Origin: Brevibacillus fluminis
Lineage (GTDB): Bacteria; Bacillota; Bacilli; Brevibacillales; Brevibacillaceae
DNA length: 64,000 nucleotides
NCBI RefSeq assembly: GCF_003710825.1
Contig: NZ_RHHQ01000008.1
Coordinates: 496,001-560,000 of the forward strand
Direction: 5' to 3'
This document shows, one piece after another, positions 28,890 to 36,843 of this stretch (position 1 is its first letter; every line of letters begins with the position of its first letter). The notes under the pieces are model-generated. The model had not been told where the DNA came from. It did no database searches and was given only the letters and a program-made list of their open reading frames with translations. The position numbers and the translations under genes were made by a program.

Positions 28890-29531
28890 TTAGCTATTGA
28901 CGATCACGACACCGTTGCTGGAACCAATGCGGGTCGCGCCTGCCGCGATCATTTGTTGGGCCGTGGCAAGGTCGCGGATACCGCCGGACGCTTTCACTTC
29001 CAGACGATCGCCCACCGTTTCTTTCATCAGTGCTACATCCTCAACCGTCGCGCCACCCGTGGAAAAACCGGTGGATGTTTTGACGAATTGGGCGCCGGCT
29101 TTTTCGGACAATTGGCAGGCGAGAATTTTTTCCTCGCGGGTCAGCAGGCATGCCTCGATGATCACTTTGACCAGCTTGCCTTCCGCAGCTTCGACAACCG
29201 CGCTGATGTCATCTTCGACCTGCACGGCGTCACCTGCTTTTAAGGCGCCGATGTTGATTACCATGTCGATTTCTTCCGCACCTTCGCGGACCGCCTGCTT
29301 GGTTTCCGCCACTTTTATCGCAGTGGTGTTAGCCCCCAGCGGGAAGCCGACGACAGTGCACACCTTCACGTCGGAATCCTTGAGTAGGGAGTGGGCCAAC
29401 TCTACGAACACAGGGTTGATGCACACCGAGAAGAAACCATGCTCGCGCGCTTCGGCGCACAGCTTGATAATTTGCTCTTTCGTCGTTTCCGGTTTCAATA
29501 CCGTATGGTCAATGTACGATGCGATCGTCAT
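28890..29531 (-). CDS. deoC: Deoxyribose-phosphate aldolase-type class I aldolase
   Basis: Class I aldolase; the named enzyme splits 2-deoxyribose 5-phosphate into acetaldehyde and glyceraldehyde 3-phosphate. 213 residues. The Schiff-base lysine is K151 in FVKTSTGF; supporting residues D89 (EIDMVIN) and K180 (EVKASGG) are intact. Start ATG has GGAGG upstream. It is the last gene of an operon with an importer, an FGGY kinase and a GatD-like dehydrogenase. That context differs from the usual deoC-nupC-pdp nucleoside operon, so the physiological substrate could be another phosphorylated (deoxy)sugar. Confidence 0.94.
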   Translation of the reverse strand: MTIASYIDHTVLKPETTKEQIIKLCAEAREHGFFSVCINPVFVELAHSLLKDSDVKVCTVVGFPLGANTTAIKVAETKQAVREGAEEIDMVINIGALKAGDAVQVEDDISAVVEAAEGKLVKVIIEACLLTREEKILACQLSEKAGAQFVKTSTGFSTGGATVEDVALMKETVGDRLEVKASGGIRDLATAQQMIAAGATRIGSSNGVVIVNS

Positions 29532-29546
29532 GAGTGGTGAACCTCC

Positions 29547-30554
29547 TTATTTCATTTGGGCGAATACGTCTTTGTCGCTGTAAACATCTTTTGCGTTTGA
29601 AACGTCGATCAAGCCTGTGCCAGCGTCCACATACTCGGGAACTTGCTCGCCCTTCGCCACTTTCAGCGCGGTATCCACCACGATGGAACCCAGTTTCGCC
29701 GGATCGTTGAATACGGTTGCGCTGTATTTGCCGTCTATGATCGCTTTCACTGCTTCCGACAAGCCGTCGATGCCGACAATTTTGACTTTATCCAGCATTT
29801 TCGCTTGCTCCAGCACTTGCAGTGCGCCCAAAGCCATGTCGTCGTTGTGCGCATAGACGAGATTCACGTCCGGGTTGGCTTGCAGCAAGTCTTGGAATGC
29901 TTTGACCGCTTTGGAACGAACGTAGTCGGAATATGGCCCTTCGATGATTTTCACGCCAGACTCCTTGCCAACGATCTCATGGAAGCCGTCGTGGCGGTCC
30001 ATCATAACTTTTCCGCCCGCGTCGCCTTGCAGCTCGATCACTTTTCCTGTCGCTTTGCCTTCGCCGCCCAAAAGGGAAACGGCTTGCTTGCCGGCGATTC
30101 GGCCCATTTCTTTGTTATCGCGTCCAACGAATGCCGCTACTTTTTCTTCTGTCGGACGGTCGACGGTGACGACCTGGATGTTCGCCTGCTTTGCCGCTTG
30201 CAGCGCTGGTGCTACCGCTGTCGGGTTGGTCGGGTTCAAAATCAGCACGTTGATTCCTTTGGTGATCATGTCTTGCACGTCGGCGTTTTGCTTTTCAATG
30301 TCATTCTGTGCATCCATGACGACGATGTCAGCGCCTTGTTTCTGCGCTTCCGCCTTCGCGCCGTCAACCAGTGCGGTATAGAACGGCGATTCGGACGTTA
30401 CCTGGGAGAAGCCGATGACGACTTTTTTGTCACCGCCGGAAGCAGCGGCATTACCGCCGCCCCCATCTGCAGAAGGCTGCGACTGGGAGCATCCGGCGAA
30501 CATCAGGCTGGTCAGGAGCGTGGAGACGACAAACAGTTTGTTTCTCTTCTTCAT
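29547..30554 (-). CDS. Sugar ABC transporter substrate-binding lipoprotein (RbsB-like)
   Basis: Extracellular solute receptor of the periplasmic-binding-protein-like I family, anchored by lipid. Signal peptide MKKRNKLFVVSTLLTSLMFAGC with lipobox cysteine C22, then a glycine/serine-rich linker. The mature part follows RbsB order: VIGFSQVTSESPFYTALVDG, the DAQNDIEKQNADVQDMITKG segment, VVTVDRPTEEKVAAFVGRDN, LQGDAGGKVMMDRHDGF and VYAHNDDMALGALQ. These match ribose/galactose-type binding proteins. The bound sugar cannot be read from sequence. AAGGGGG precedes the ATG. It follows the permease gene by 51 bases and precedes deoC by 15. Confidence 0.93.
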   Translation of the reverse strand: MKKRNKLFVVSTLLTSLMFAGCSQSQPSADGGGGNAAASGGDKKVVIGFSQVTSESPFYTALVDGAKAEAQKQGADIVVMDAQNDIEKQNADVQDMITKGINVLILNPTNPTAVAPALQAAKQANIQVVTVDRPTEEKVAAFVGRDNKEMGRIAGKQAVSLLGGEGKATGKVIELQGDAGGKVMMDRHDGFHEIVGKESGVKIIEGPYSDYVRSKAVKAFQDLLQANPDVNLVYAHNDDMALGALQVLEQAKMLDKVKIVGIDGLSEAVKAIIDGKYSATVFNDPAKLGSIVVDTALKVAKGEQVPEYVDAGTGLIDVSNAKDVYSDKDVFAQMK

Positions 30555-30605
30555 GTGTAGATCCCCCTTGATTTATGTGTAAAGAATAGAAGCCACAGGT
30601 TACGG

Positions 30606-31598
30606 TTACGACTTTTTGGTTTGCTTGGAAATGACAAACCGGTTCAGCACCAATGCGAGTACAATGATCACGCCCATGAAGATGGACTGGTAATATGACG
30701 ATAGGCCGAGCAGGTTGAAAATGTTGGTGATAATGCTCATGAGCAGTACGCCGACGAACGTGCCGCCGACACCACCCACGCCACCGAACAGGCTCGTTCC
30801 GCCCAAAACCACCGCTGCGATCGCGTCGAGCTCGATGCTTTTGCCTGCGGTTGGCTGGCCGACGGTGAGCCATGAGGCGAGGACGATTCCCGCCAAAGCG
30901 GACAAGGCGCCGCAGATGACATAGGTATAGGTGATGTAGCGGTTGACCTCAATGCCGGATAGATGTGCGGATTGAGGGTTTCCGCCGATCGCGTACAGCT
31001 TGCGCCCGAAAGTGGTGTAGCGGAGTACGAGGACAGCCAGAATCGTCAGCACGATCCAGACGATGCCTGAGACCGGGATGCGATCGAACAAGTTCTGGCC
31101 GAAAAAGCGCATCGCTGGCGGCAGGTTGTAAACCGGCTTGCCGTCGGTGAACAGCAGGGCCAACCCGCGAGCCGCGACCATCATTGCCATCGTCGCGATG
31201 AACGCCGGCACTTTGAGCTTGGTGGTTACCCACCCGTTGATGAAGCCCATCGCGACGCCTGCAAGAATTCCCAAGAGAATGGCGACGAACACGCCGGTGT
31301 ATGGAATCGCAAGCGCGGTGACCATGCCTGCCAGTGCGAGCACGGAGCCGACCGACAAATCGATTCCGGCCACGATGATGACAAAGGTCATCCCGATGCT
31401 GATGATTCCCACGACTGCGGACTGCTGCAGCAAGTTTAGGAAATTTTGCACGGAGAAAAATTTCGGCGACAGCGCTGAGCCAATCGCGATAAAGACGGCC
31501 AGCAAAAGAAAGAGATTGTACTTGCGCAAAAATTTGCCAAAGTCAAATGAGGGCGCTGTCTTTTTCGCAGCGGTGCTAGCTTCTCTTATGTGTTCCAT
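30606..31598 (-). CDS. Sugar ABC transporter permease (RbsC-like)
   Basis: Membrane subunit of the importer, about 330 residues and 9-10 hydrophobic segments (BPD_transp_2 family). Conserved RbsC segments: IVAGIDLSVGSVLALAGMV, GFINGWVTTKLKVPAFIATMAMM, LYAIGGNPQSAHLSGIEVNRY and IAAVVLGGTSLFGGVGGVGGTFVGVL. I chose ATG 31598 (MEHIREAS) with AGGGGGG upstream; the start overlaps the last 13 bases of the ATPase gene, so translation is coupled. The longer open frame to 31709 runs inside the ATPase gene. A single permease gene implies a homodimeric channel, unlike the two-permease lsr system. Confidence 0.93.
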   Translation of the reverse strand: MEHIREASTAAKKTAPSFDFGKFLRKYNLFLLLAVFIAIGSALSPKFFSVQNFLNLLQQSAVVGIISIGMTFVIIVAGIDLSVGSVLALAGMVTALAIPYTGVFVAILLGILAGVAMGFINGWVTTKLKVPAFIATMAMMVAARGLALLFTDGKPVYNLPPAMRFFGQNLFDRIPVSGIVWIVLTILAVLVLRYTTFGRKLYAIGGNPQSAHLSGIEVNRYITYTYVICGALSALAGIVLASWLTVGQPTAGKSIELDAIAAVVLGGTSLFGGVGGVGGTFVGVLLMSIITNIFNLLGLSSYYQSIFMGVIIVLALVLNRFVISKQTKKS

Positions 31599-33088
31599 AA
31601 CGATGTCCCCCCTGTCACAGCATGATTGAGGATGTCTTCCTTCTGCCGCTGCGGATCGCGGAATTCGCCGACGATTTTGCCGCGGAACATGACGAGAATG
31701 CGGTTGCATATCTCCTGAAGCTCGCCGATTTCCGAAGAGGCGACGATTACGCTCGCTCCTTCTGCCACGAGCTTTTGAATAATTTTGTAAATTTCTTGCT
31801 TGGCCCCGATATCCACCCCTTGGGTCGGCTCGTCAAACAAGATAATTTTGGATTGGCGGATCAGCCATTTGGAGATGATCACCTTTTGCTGATTTCCGCC
31901 GCTCAGGTTGCCCATCAACGTCTGCGCATCCGGTGTTTTCACGTTCAGCTCGCGGATTTTTTCAGCGATTTCACTGCGAATGCGTCCCGGCTTGATCACG
32001 CCGCCGCTTGCAAACCGGTCGTAAGCGGGCAAGACCGCATTTTCTTCGACAGACAGGCCGAGGATCGCACCTTCGGTCTTGCGGTTTTCCGGCACCAGCC
32101 CCATCCCTAGGCGGATCGCCTTGCTTGGGCTGTCGATTTTGATTTGCTTGCCATCAAGTCGAATCTCTCCCGCTGTAAGCGAATCGACGCCGTACAGCGC
32201 TTTCAACAGTTCCGTTCGGCCAGCCCCGACCAGCCCGTACAGGCCGAGGATTTCTCCCTTCCCGAGCGAAAAGGAAACATCGGAAATGTGGCGGGTACAT
32301 AGCGCTTCCGCTCGCAGCAGCTCAGGAAAGTGAAGCTGCTCGCTGGTGCGCTGCTGTTTTTCCACCTTGTAGCCGATGATCAGCTCGGTCAGGCTGGCTT
32401 GATCCAGCTCGCTCATCTCACGCGTCGCCACCCATTTGCCGTCGCGCAGGACGGTGACCCTATCGCCGATTGCGAACAGCTCCTCAAGCTTGTGGGAAAT
32501 GTAGATGATCGTGATCCCCTGCTTGATCAGCTCTTCGATGATGGTAAACAGCGTGCGAATCTCGCGTTCCGACAAGGTGGTGGACGGTTCATCCATGATG
32601 ATGATTTTGGCGTTTCCTTCGAGCGCTTTGGCCAGCTCCACAATCTGCTTGTGGCCCATGCTCAGCTCCGCAACCGGCGTGTCGACATCGATCGCGATGC
32701 CCAGCCGGTCGATCAATGCTTGTGCCTGCTGCCGCAAGCGCTTCCATGATACGAAGCCAAACCGCGGATTGGCGTAGGAGCCGAGGTAAATGTTTTCTGC
32801 CACGGTCAAATGCTCAACCAGCGACAGCTCCTGATGGATCGTGATGACGCCGAGCCGTTTGGCGTCTGCAGGGTTGGTGATTTGCACCTTCTCCCCTTGC
32901 AGATAAATCTCGCCGTCGTCTTTCGGGTAGACGCCCGCCAAAATTTTCATCAAGGTCGATTTCCCGGCCCCGTTCGCGCCGATCAAGCAGTGGATTTCGC
33001 CTTTTTTTACGGAGAAATCAACGTTTTGCAGCGCTTTCACACCTGGAAACGACTTGTTTATGTTTTGCATGCTCAGTATCTCGCTCAT
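31586..33088 (-). CDS. Sugar ABC transporter ATP-binding protein with two ATPase domains (RbsA-like)
   Basis: Energy-coupling subunit, 500 residues, standard RbsA/MglA length. First domain: Walker A GANGAGKST, signature LSMGHKQIVELAKAL, Walker B IIIMDEPSTTL. Second domain: degenerate Walker A GLVGAGRTEL, signature LSGGNQQKVIISKWL, Walker B IILFDEPTQGVD. Having an imperfect second nucleotide site is normal for this family. The ATG at 33088 has GGAG five bases upstream and lies 20 bases after the kinase stop codon. Together with the RbsC- and RbsB-like proteins it makes one complete carbohydrate importer. Confidence 0.95.
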   Translation of the reverse strand: MSEILSMQNINKSFPGVKALQNVDFSVKKGEIHCLIGANGAGKSTLMKILAGVYPKDDGEIYLQGEKVQITNPADAKRLGVITIHQELSLVEHLTVAENIYLGSYANPRFGFVSWKRLRQQAQALIDRLGIAIDVDTPVAELSMGHKQIVELAKALEGNAKIIIMDEPSTTLSEREIRTLFTIIEELIKQGITIIYISHKLEELFAIGDRVTVLRDGKWVATREMSELDQASLTELIIGYKVEKQQRTSEQLHFPELLRAEALCTRHISDVSFSLGKGEILGLYGLVGAGRTELLKALYGVDSLTAGEIRLDGKQIKIDSPSKAIRLGMGLVPENRKTEGAILGLSVEENAVLPAYDRFASGGVIKPGRIRSEIAEKIRELNVKTPDAQTLMGNLSGGNQQKVIISKWLIRQSKIILFDEPTQGVDIGAKQEIYKIIQKLVAEGASVIVASSEIGELQEICNRILVMFRGKIVGEFRDPQRQKEDILNHAVTGGTSLWNT

Positions 33089-33108
33089 CGCATCTCCATC
33101 CCCCTTTC

Positions 33109-34635
33109 TCAGGTGACGATTAACTCCTTCATGATTGGAAAGAGCGCTTTATGCAAGTCCAGATAGGTTGTAAAGTAGCGATCATACGCGCGGTGCGCAT
33201 CCGGCTGAGGCGTATAAACATGGCCTTTTTCAGCCAGCGCCTTGGCTGCATCCGCAAGCGTCAGATAGTGGCCCAAGCCGTAGGAAGCGAGAATGGCGGC
33301 TCCCTTGCTGCCTGCCTCCGTCTCCTCCAGCGTCTCGATGACAAGTCCGGTCACATCGCTTAAAATTTGCATCCACAAGGCGTTTTTGGTTCCGCCGCCG
33401 CACGCGATGATCCGCGTAATCGGCACATCGGTCTCTTCAAACGTCGAAATGATATTTCGTGTTCCATACGCCGTCGCTTCCAAAATCGCGCGAAAAATAT
33501 GATAGCGGGTATGCGCCAGTGTCAAGCCCACGAGCGAGCCTGTCGCGTGCGGGTTGCGGTAGGGCGTCCGATTTCCTTGCCAGCTGTCCATCATGACAAG
33601 CCCCTCGCTGCCCGGTGCGATCCGTGCAGCTTCCGCCAGCAGCTCGTCATACACCCGGTAGAGCTGCTCGGCAGGTACATGCGGGTAAAACTGCTGCAAA
33701 AACCACGTCGTCAATGATCCGCAGGAAAGCTGTCCGCCTTCGATCAGCCATTTGTCAGGGAGAATCGGATTTTCATACGGCCCCCATAGCCCTTCATGGA
33801 AAACCGGCTCTTCCGCATGAACCAGATGAACAAAGCTCGTGCCCATCACAAGGCTCATGATGCCCGAATCGACGGCACCGACTCCCAGCATGCCGATATG
33901 CGCATCGATCCCTCCCTGGAAGACGGGAATGCCTGCACTAAGTCCCAGCTCCACAGCAGCTCCCTCCGTGACCACACCGACCTGACTGCCGACGGGAATC
34001 ACTTCTTCCGGCCAAAACTCGCGGTACTCCGGCAAGTCGATCGCCTTAAAAAATGCGGGCGAAAATCCTTCGCCATCCCGATAGTTCCATTTGCAGACGG
34101 CATTGCATTGCGATGCTACCCAACGGTTTGTCAGCTTGAAATTGATCCAGTCCAGCTGCTCCACCACTTTTCGCCCTGGAAGCAAATACCCGTTTTCCTT
34201 GAGATAAAGCGCTTTGGCGACCATCCATTCTTCTGAAACCTTACCACCCGAGTAGCGGAGAATGTCCTTGACGATCGGTTCTTCTTTTTCGTTGATCGTT
34301 TGCGCCTGTGCCACCGCACGTTTATCCATCCACATCAGAGCGGGCGTTTGCGGCGTGCCTGCTTCATCTACCACCAGCACGGTGGAAGAAGTGGCGCATA
34401 CGCCGATTCCCTCAATTTGCGAAAGAGGAAGAACGCTCGCTGCCTCTGCCAGCACCTCGCGCAGCGCCTTCCACCAATGCTGCGGGTTCTGCTCTGCTTG
34501 CCCAGCATGCGGATAAACGGTGGGATAGGAGCGTTCGCCCTTCCAGACGAGTTTGCCCGCTACCGTAAACAGGCCAACCTTCAAGCCTTGCGTGCCAAAA
34601 TCAATCCCTGCAACAATCGCTTGCTTCATGGTCAT
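33109..34635 (-). CDS. FGGY-family carbohydrate kinase
   Basis: Phosphorylates a sugar, polyol or ketose with ATP; about 508 residues, normal for FGGY. N-terminal ASKHA motif GIDFGTQGLKVGLF, metal/ATP motif FQGGIDAHIGMLGVG, and MDSWQGNRTPYRNPHATGSLVGLTLAHTRYHIFRAILEATAYG followed by ACGGGTKNALWMQILSDV near the C-terminus; the latter two are nearest the ribulokinase/xylulokinase-like branch. Substrate is not certain. GGGAGGGGGG precedes ATG 34635; an ATG at 34656 overlaps the dehydrogenase stop (ATGA) but lacks a separate ribosome site. Position in the operon implies it acts on the imported compound before the GatD-like oxidation. Confidence 0.92.
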   Translation of the reverse strand: MTMKQAIVAGIDFGTQGLKVGLFTVAGKLVWKGERSYPTVYPHAGQAEQNPQHWWKALREVLAEAASVLPLSQIEGIGVCATSSTVLVVDEAGTPQTPALMWMDKRAVAQAQTINEKEEPIVKDILRYSGGKVSEEWMVAKALYLKENGYLLPGRKVVEQLDWINFKLTNRWVASQCNAVCKWNYRDGEGFSPAFFKAIDLPEYREFWPEEVIPVGSQVGVVTEGAAVELGLSAGIPVFQGGIDAHIGMLGVGAVDSGIMSLVMGTSFVHLVHAEEPVFHEGLWGPYENPILPDKWLIEGGQLSCGSLTTWFLQQFYPHVPAEQLYRVYDELLAEAARIAPGSEGLVMMDSWQGNRTPYRNPHATGSLVGLTLAHTRYHIFRAILEATAYGTRNIISTFEETDVPITRIIACGGGTKNALWMQILSDVTGLVIETLEETEAGSKGAAILASYGLGHYLTLADAAKALAEKGHVYTPQPDAHRAYDRYFTTYLDLHKALFPIMKELIVT

Positions 34636-34652
34636 GTTCCCCCCTCCCTTAC

Positions 34653-35690
34653 TCATTTGGGGAAAAACATGATTTTATTGAAAATAAGCTCTCGATTCTT
34701 AATCTTCTGAAAAACATCCGGCGCTTGTTCCAATGCGTAGCGATGGGAGATCAGTGGCTCCGCCTTTAGCTTGCCCGCTGCCATCAGCTCCGCCGTGAAC
34801 GACCATTCGCGGCCCGGGAACGGATTGGAGAACGAGTTCCATGATCCGTACAGCGCCAGCTCGTAACGCAATACATTGTTGACCGCTTCCTTACTCAAGG
34901 TCAGCTCACTGTTGGAGATGCCGAGGAAGACGATGCGCCCTTGCTTCGCCGCTGCGCACACCGCTTGGTTTTGCGCGATCGGCGATCCCGACGTATCGAG
35001 AATGAAATCGGCTCCGCCCACCTGTGCGTTGATTTCTTTGGCCGGATCACACTTCATCGAGTTCACCACGATATCTGCGCCCAGCTCTTTGGCCAGCTCC
35101 AGCTTCTCCTCATGAATATCGACTGCGATCACTTGCTTGGCACCCAGCACTTTGGCGAATTGGATCGCGAACAAACCGATTGCGCCGAGTCCAAACACGG
35201 CTACCGTATCGCCTTCTTTGCAATCACCGCGCCACAGGCCGTGAATGGCGTTAGCTGCCGGATCGATCATCGCCCCTGCCTCATAAGAGACTTGATCGCC
35301 GAGACGAACCAGATTGTCCGGCGTCACTTTGATGAAGTGCGCCATCGCGCCATCCGTGCGTGAGCCGTAGTAGCTGTAATCCTCGCAGAGTGAGTAGTCA
35401 CCCTGGCGGCAATATGTGCAGCTGTTGCATGGGATCAGAGGTGCGACTGAAACCCGGTCGCCCGCTTGCCAGCCTGTCACATTCACACCGACCTTGGCGA
35501 TTTGTCCGGAAAACTCATGTCCCAGCGTCAGCCCTTGGTAGTATGCGCCTTTATACAAGGCGCGCGGAATGTCGGAACCGCACACCCCGACCGCCTTTAC
35601 TTCGACCAGCACCTCGTCCGCGCCGATTTCGGGTACCTCGATTTCTTCCACTTGCAAATTACCAGGCTCATACAATTTAACCGCTTTCAT
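34653..35690 (-). CDS. Zinc-dependent medium-chain dehydrogenase, galactitol-1-phosphate 5-dehydrogenase-like
   Basis: NAD(P)-dependent polyol dehydrogenase, 345 residues. Catalytic zinc ligands C37, H58 and E59 (VCGSD; TLGHEFSG); structural zinc cysteines C88, C91, C94 and C102 (PCNSCTYCRQGDYSLC); Rossmann motif VFGLGAIGLFAIQF. The GSRTDGAMAHFI and YGSWNSFSNPFPGREW segments are characteristic of the GatD branch, which oxidises phosphorylated polyols, rather than sorbitol dehydrogenase. The ATG overlaps the regulator stop codon (ATGA) with GGAGG upstream. With the FGGY kinase this suggests polyol, then polyol phosphate, then keto-phosphate (inference). Confidence 0.92.
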   Translation of the reverse strand: MKAVKLYEPGNLQVEEIEVPEIGADEVLVEVKAVGVCGSDIPRALYKGAYYQGLTLGHEFSGQIAKVGVNVTGWQAGDRVSVAPLIPCNSCTYCRQGDYSLCEDYSYYGSRTDGAMAHFIKVTPDNLVRLGDQVSYEAGAMIDPAANAIHGLWRGDCKEGDTVAVFGLGAIGLFAIQFAKVLGAKQVIAVDIHEEKLELAKELGADIVVNSMKCDPAKEINAQVGGADFILDTSGSPIAQNQAVCAAAKQGRIVFLGISNSELTLSKEAVNNVLRYELALYGSWNSFSNPFPGREWSFTAELMAAGKLKAEPLISHRYALEQAPDVFQKIKNRELIFNKIMFFPK

Positions 35691-36658
35691 TTCTGCTGCA
35701 CCTCCGCTGTTTTCGCGATGTCGTGTTGCTTGATCAATTCTCGCGCTGTGACTTCATCTGTGAATAAGGTGTTGAAATAGTTGCCACGCACCGCCCCAAG
35801 TATGGCCGGCACTTTATCCTCGCCGCAGGCGATGGCAATCGTATGCTTCTTTCGGCGTAAATCATCGAGGTGAAGCCCGATGGTCCGGTCGTTCAGCTGT
35901 TCATCGCTGACATTGCCATCGATCGAGTAAAACCGGGAGCAAATGTCTCCGACCGCCCCTTTTTGCAAGAGCTTGTCGTACTCGTCCTGCTTGAAATAGC
36001 CAGCCAGGTTGAGCACCGATTGATAAGACGTTCTGCCGATCCCGAAGACAGCAATGTTGGCTTCCCTCCCGAGCGATACGATCTCGCGAATGCCGGAGTC
36101 ACGCAGGAGCGCGGAGGCGATTTCGGCGGAATCGAGTATCGTCGGCACGGACAGCGCGTACGGTTGCGCATCGAACGCTTTGGCGAACTGATCAAGGATG
36201 TTCATTGCCCCAGTCGAAAAAGCCGTTGTTGCCACACCCCCGTTAAGCTGTACCACACGCACGTTTTTGCGCTTCAGTTGCTTCAGCTGCTTGGCCGCAT
36301 AGGTGAGGCTGTTCCCCCAGGAGATCCCGATCGTATCTCCATCGGCAACCAGGTCGTGCAGGTAATCGCCAAGCAGCTTCCCCACATCCGTCAAAATGAA
36401 GGATGGCTCAGGTATGATGACAGGGGCGACAATCACTTTCATCAGATCAAACCGCTTTTTCAACTCATCTTCGAGATCATCGACCGATTCGATCGGATAT
36501 TGAATGGAGAAGGTGACAATCCCCTCCTGGAGCGCTGCATCCAGAATGCGGCTGACGGTCGGGCGCGAGATATTTTCCAGTGCGGCGATCTCCTGCTGTG
36601 TCAGCCCTTTTTCGTAGTACAGTTTGGCGACTCGGATCATTTCCCTTTGGGTGTACAT
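35687..36658 (-). CDS. SorC/DeoR-type sugar-binding transcriptional regulator
   Basis: Repressor of its own operon, 323 residues. N-terminal helix-turn-helix (KLYYEKGLTQQEIAALENISRPTVSRIL) and a C-terminal sugar-phosphate-binding domain (GDTIGISWGNSLTYAAKQL, VVQLNGGV, KGAVGDICSRFYSIDGNV...NDRTIGLHLDDLR). The GDICSRF...NDRTIG region closely matches what I recall of Bacillus subtilis DeoR, whose effector is deoxyribose 5-phosphate; that fits the deoC gene at the operon end. The related LsrR also belongs to this family. GAGAGGAGG precedes the ATG. It is the first gene of the operon and overlaps the dehydrogenase gene by four bases. Confidence 0.93.
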   Translation of the reverse strand: MYTQREMIRVAKLYYEKGLTQQEIAALENISRPTVSRILDAALQEGIVTFSIQYPIESVDDLEDELKKRFDLMKVIVAPVIIPEPSFILTDVGKLLGDYLHDLVADGDTIGISWGNSLTYAAKQLKQLKRKNVRVVQLNGGVATTAFSTGAMNILDQFAKAFDAQPYALSVPTILDSAEIASALLRDSGIREIVSLGREANIAVFGIGRTSYQSVLNLAGYFKQDEYDKLLQKGAVGDICSRFYSIDGNVSDEQLNDRTIGLHLDDLRRKKHTIAIACGEDKVPAILGAVRGNYFNTLFTDEVTARELIKQHDIAKTAEVQQK

Positions 36659-36720
36659 CTTGCCCCTCCTCTCGTGAAATTTCGTTCAAGTACTAGCACG
36701 TAATTTCATTACTTGGCTTT

Positions 36721-36726
36721 ATTATA
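36721..36726 (-). promoter_or_regulatory. -10 element of the sugar operon promoter
   Basis: TATAAT on the minus strand, about 60 bases before the regulator ATG. No good -35 at the usual distance, which suggests dependence on activation or a weak promoter; the operator palindrome lies about 46 bases further upstream. Confidence 0.5.
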
Positions 36727-36771
36727 GCGAGAGAAAAAACACGATGCTACAAAATTTTATTATTTGTGAAT

Positions 36772-36793
36772 AAATTGAACAAAGGTTCAATTT
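36772..36793. promoter_or_regulatory. Putative operator of the SorC/DeoR-type regulator
   Basis: Perfect inverted repeat AAATTGAAC-AAAG-GTTCAATTT. The ATTGAAC half-site and 18-base core length resemble the B. subtilis DeoR operator as I recall it; it sits at roughly -58 to -79 from the start point implied by the TATAAT. Confidence 0.65.
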
Positions 36794-36814
36794 TGACTAT
36801 AGGCAACTTTCCAC

Positions 36815-36843
36815 AATAAAAAAAGAACGCTATTTCTAGCGCT
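36815..36843 (-). terminator. Terminator of the diguanylate cyclase gene
   Basis: AGCGCTA, GAAA loop, TAGCGTT then TTTTTTT on the minus strand; the stem includes the TAG stop codon of the cyclase gene. Confidence 0.75.

Noticed and set aside
28890..36658. An lsr (AI-2 uptake) operon
   Set aside because: The SorC regulator, FGGY kinase and DeoC-like aldolase recall lsr, but there is one permease, no LsrG/LsrF signature, and a GatD-like dehydrogenase; the regulator is closer to DeoR.
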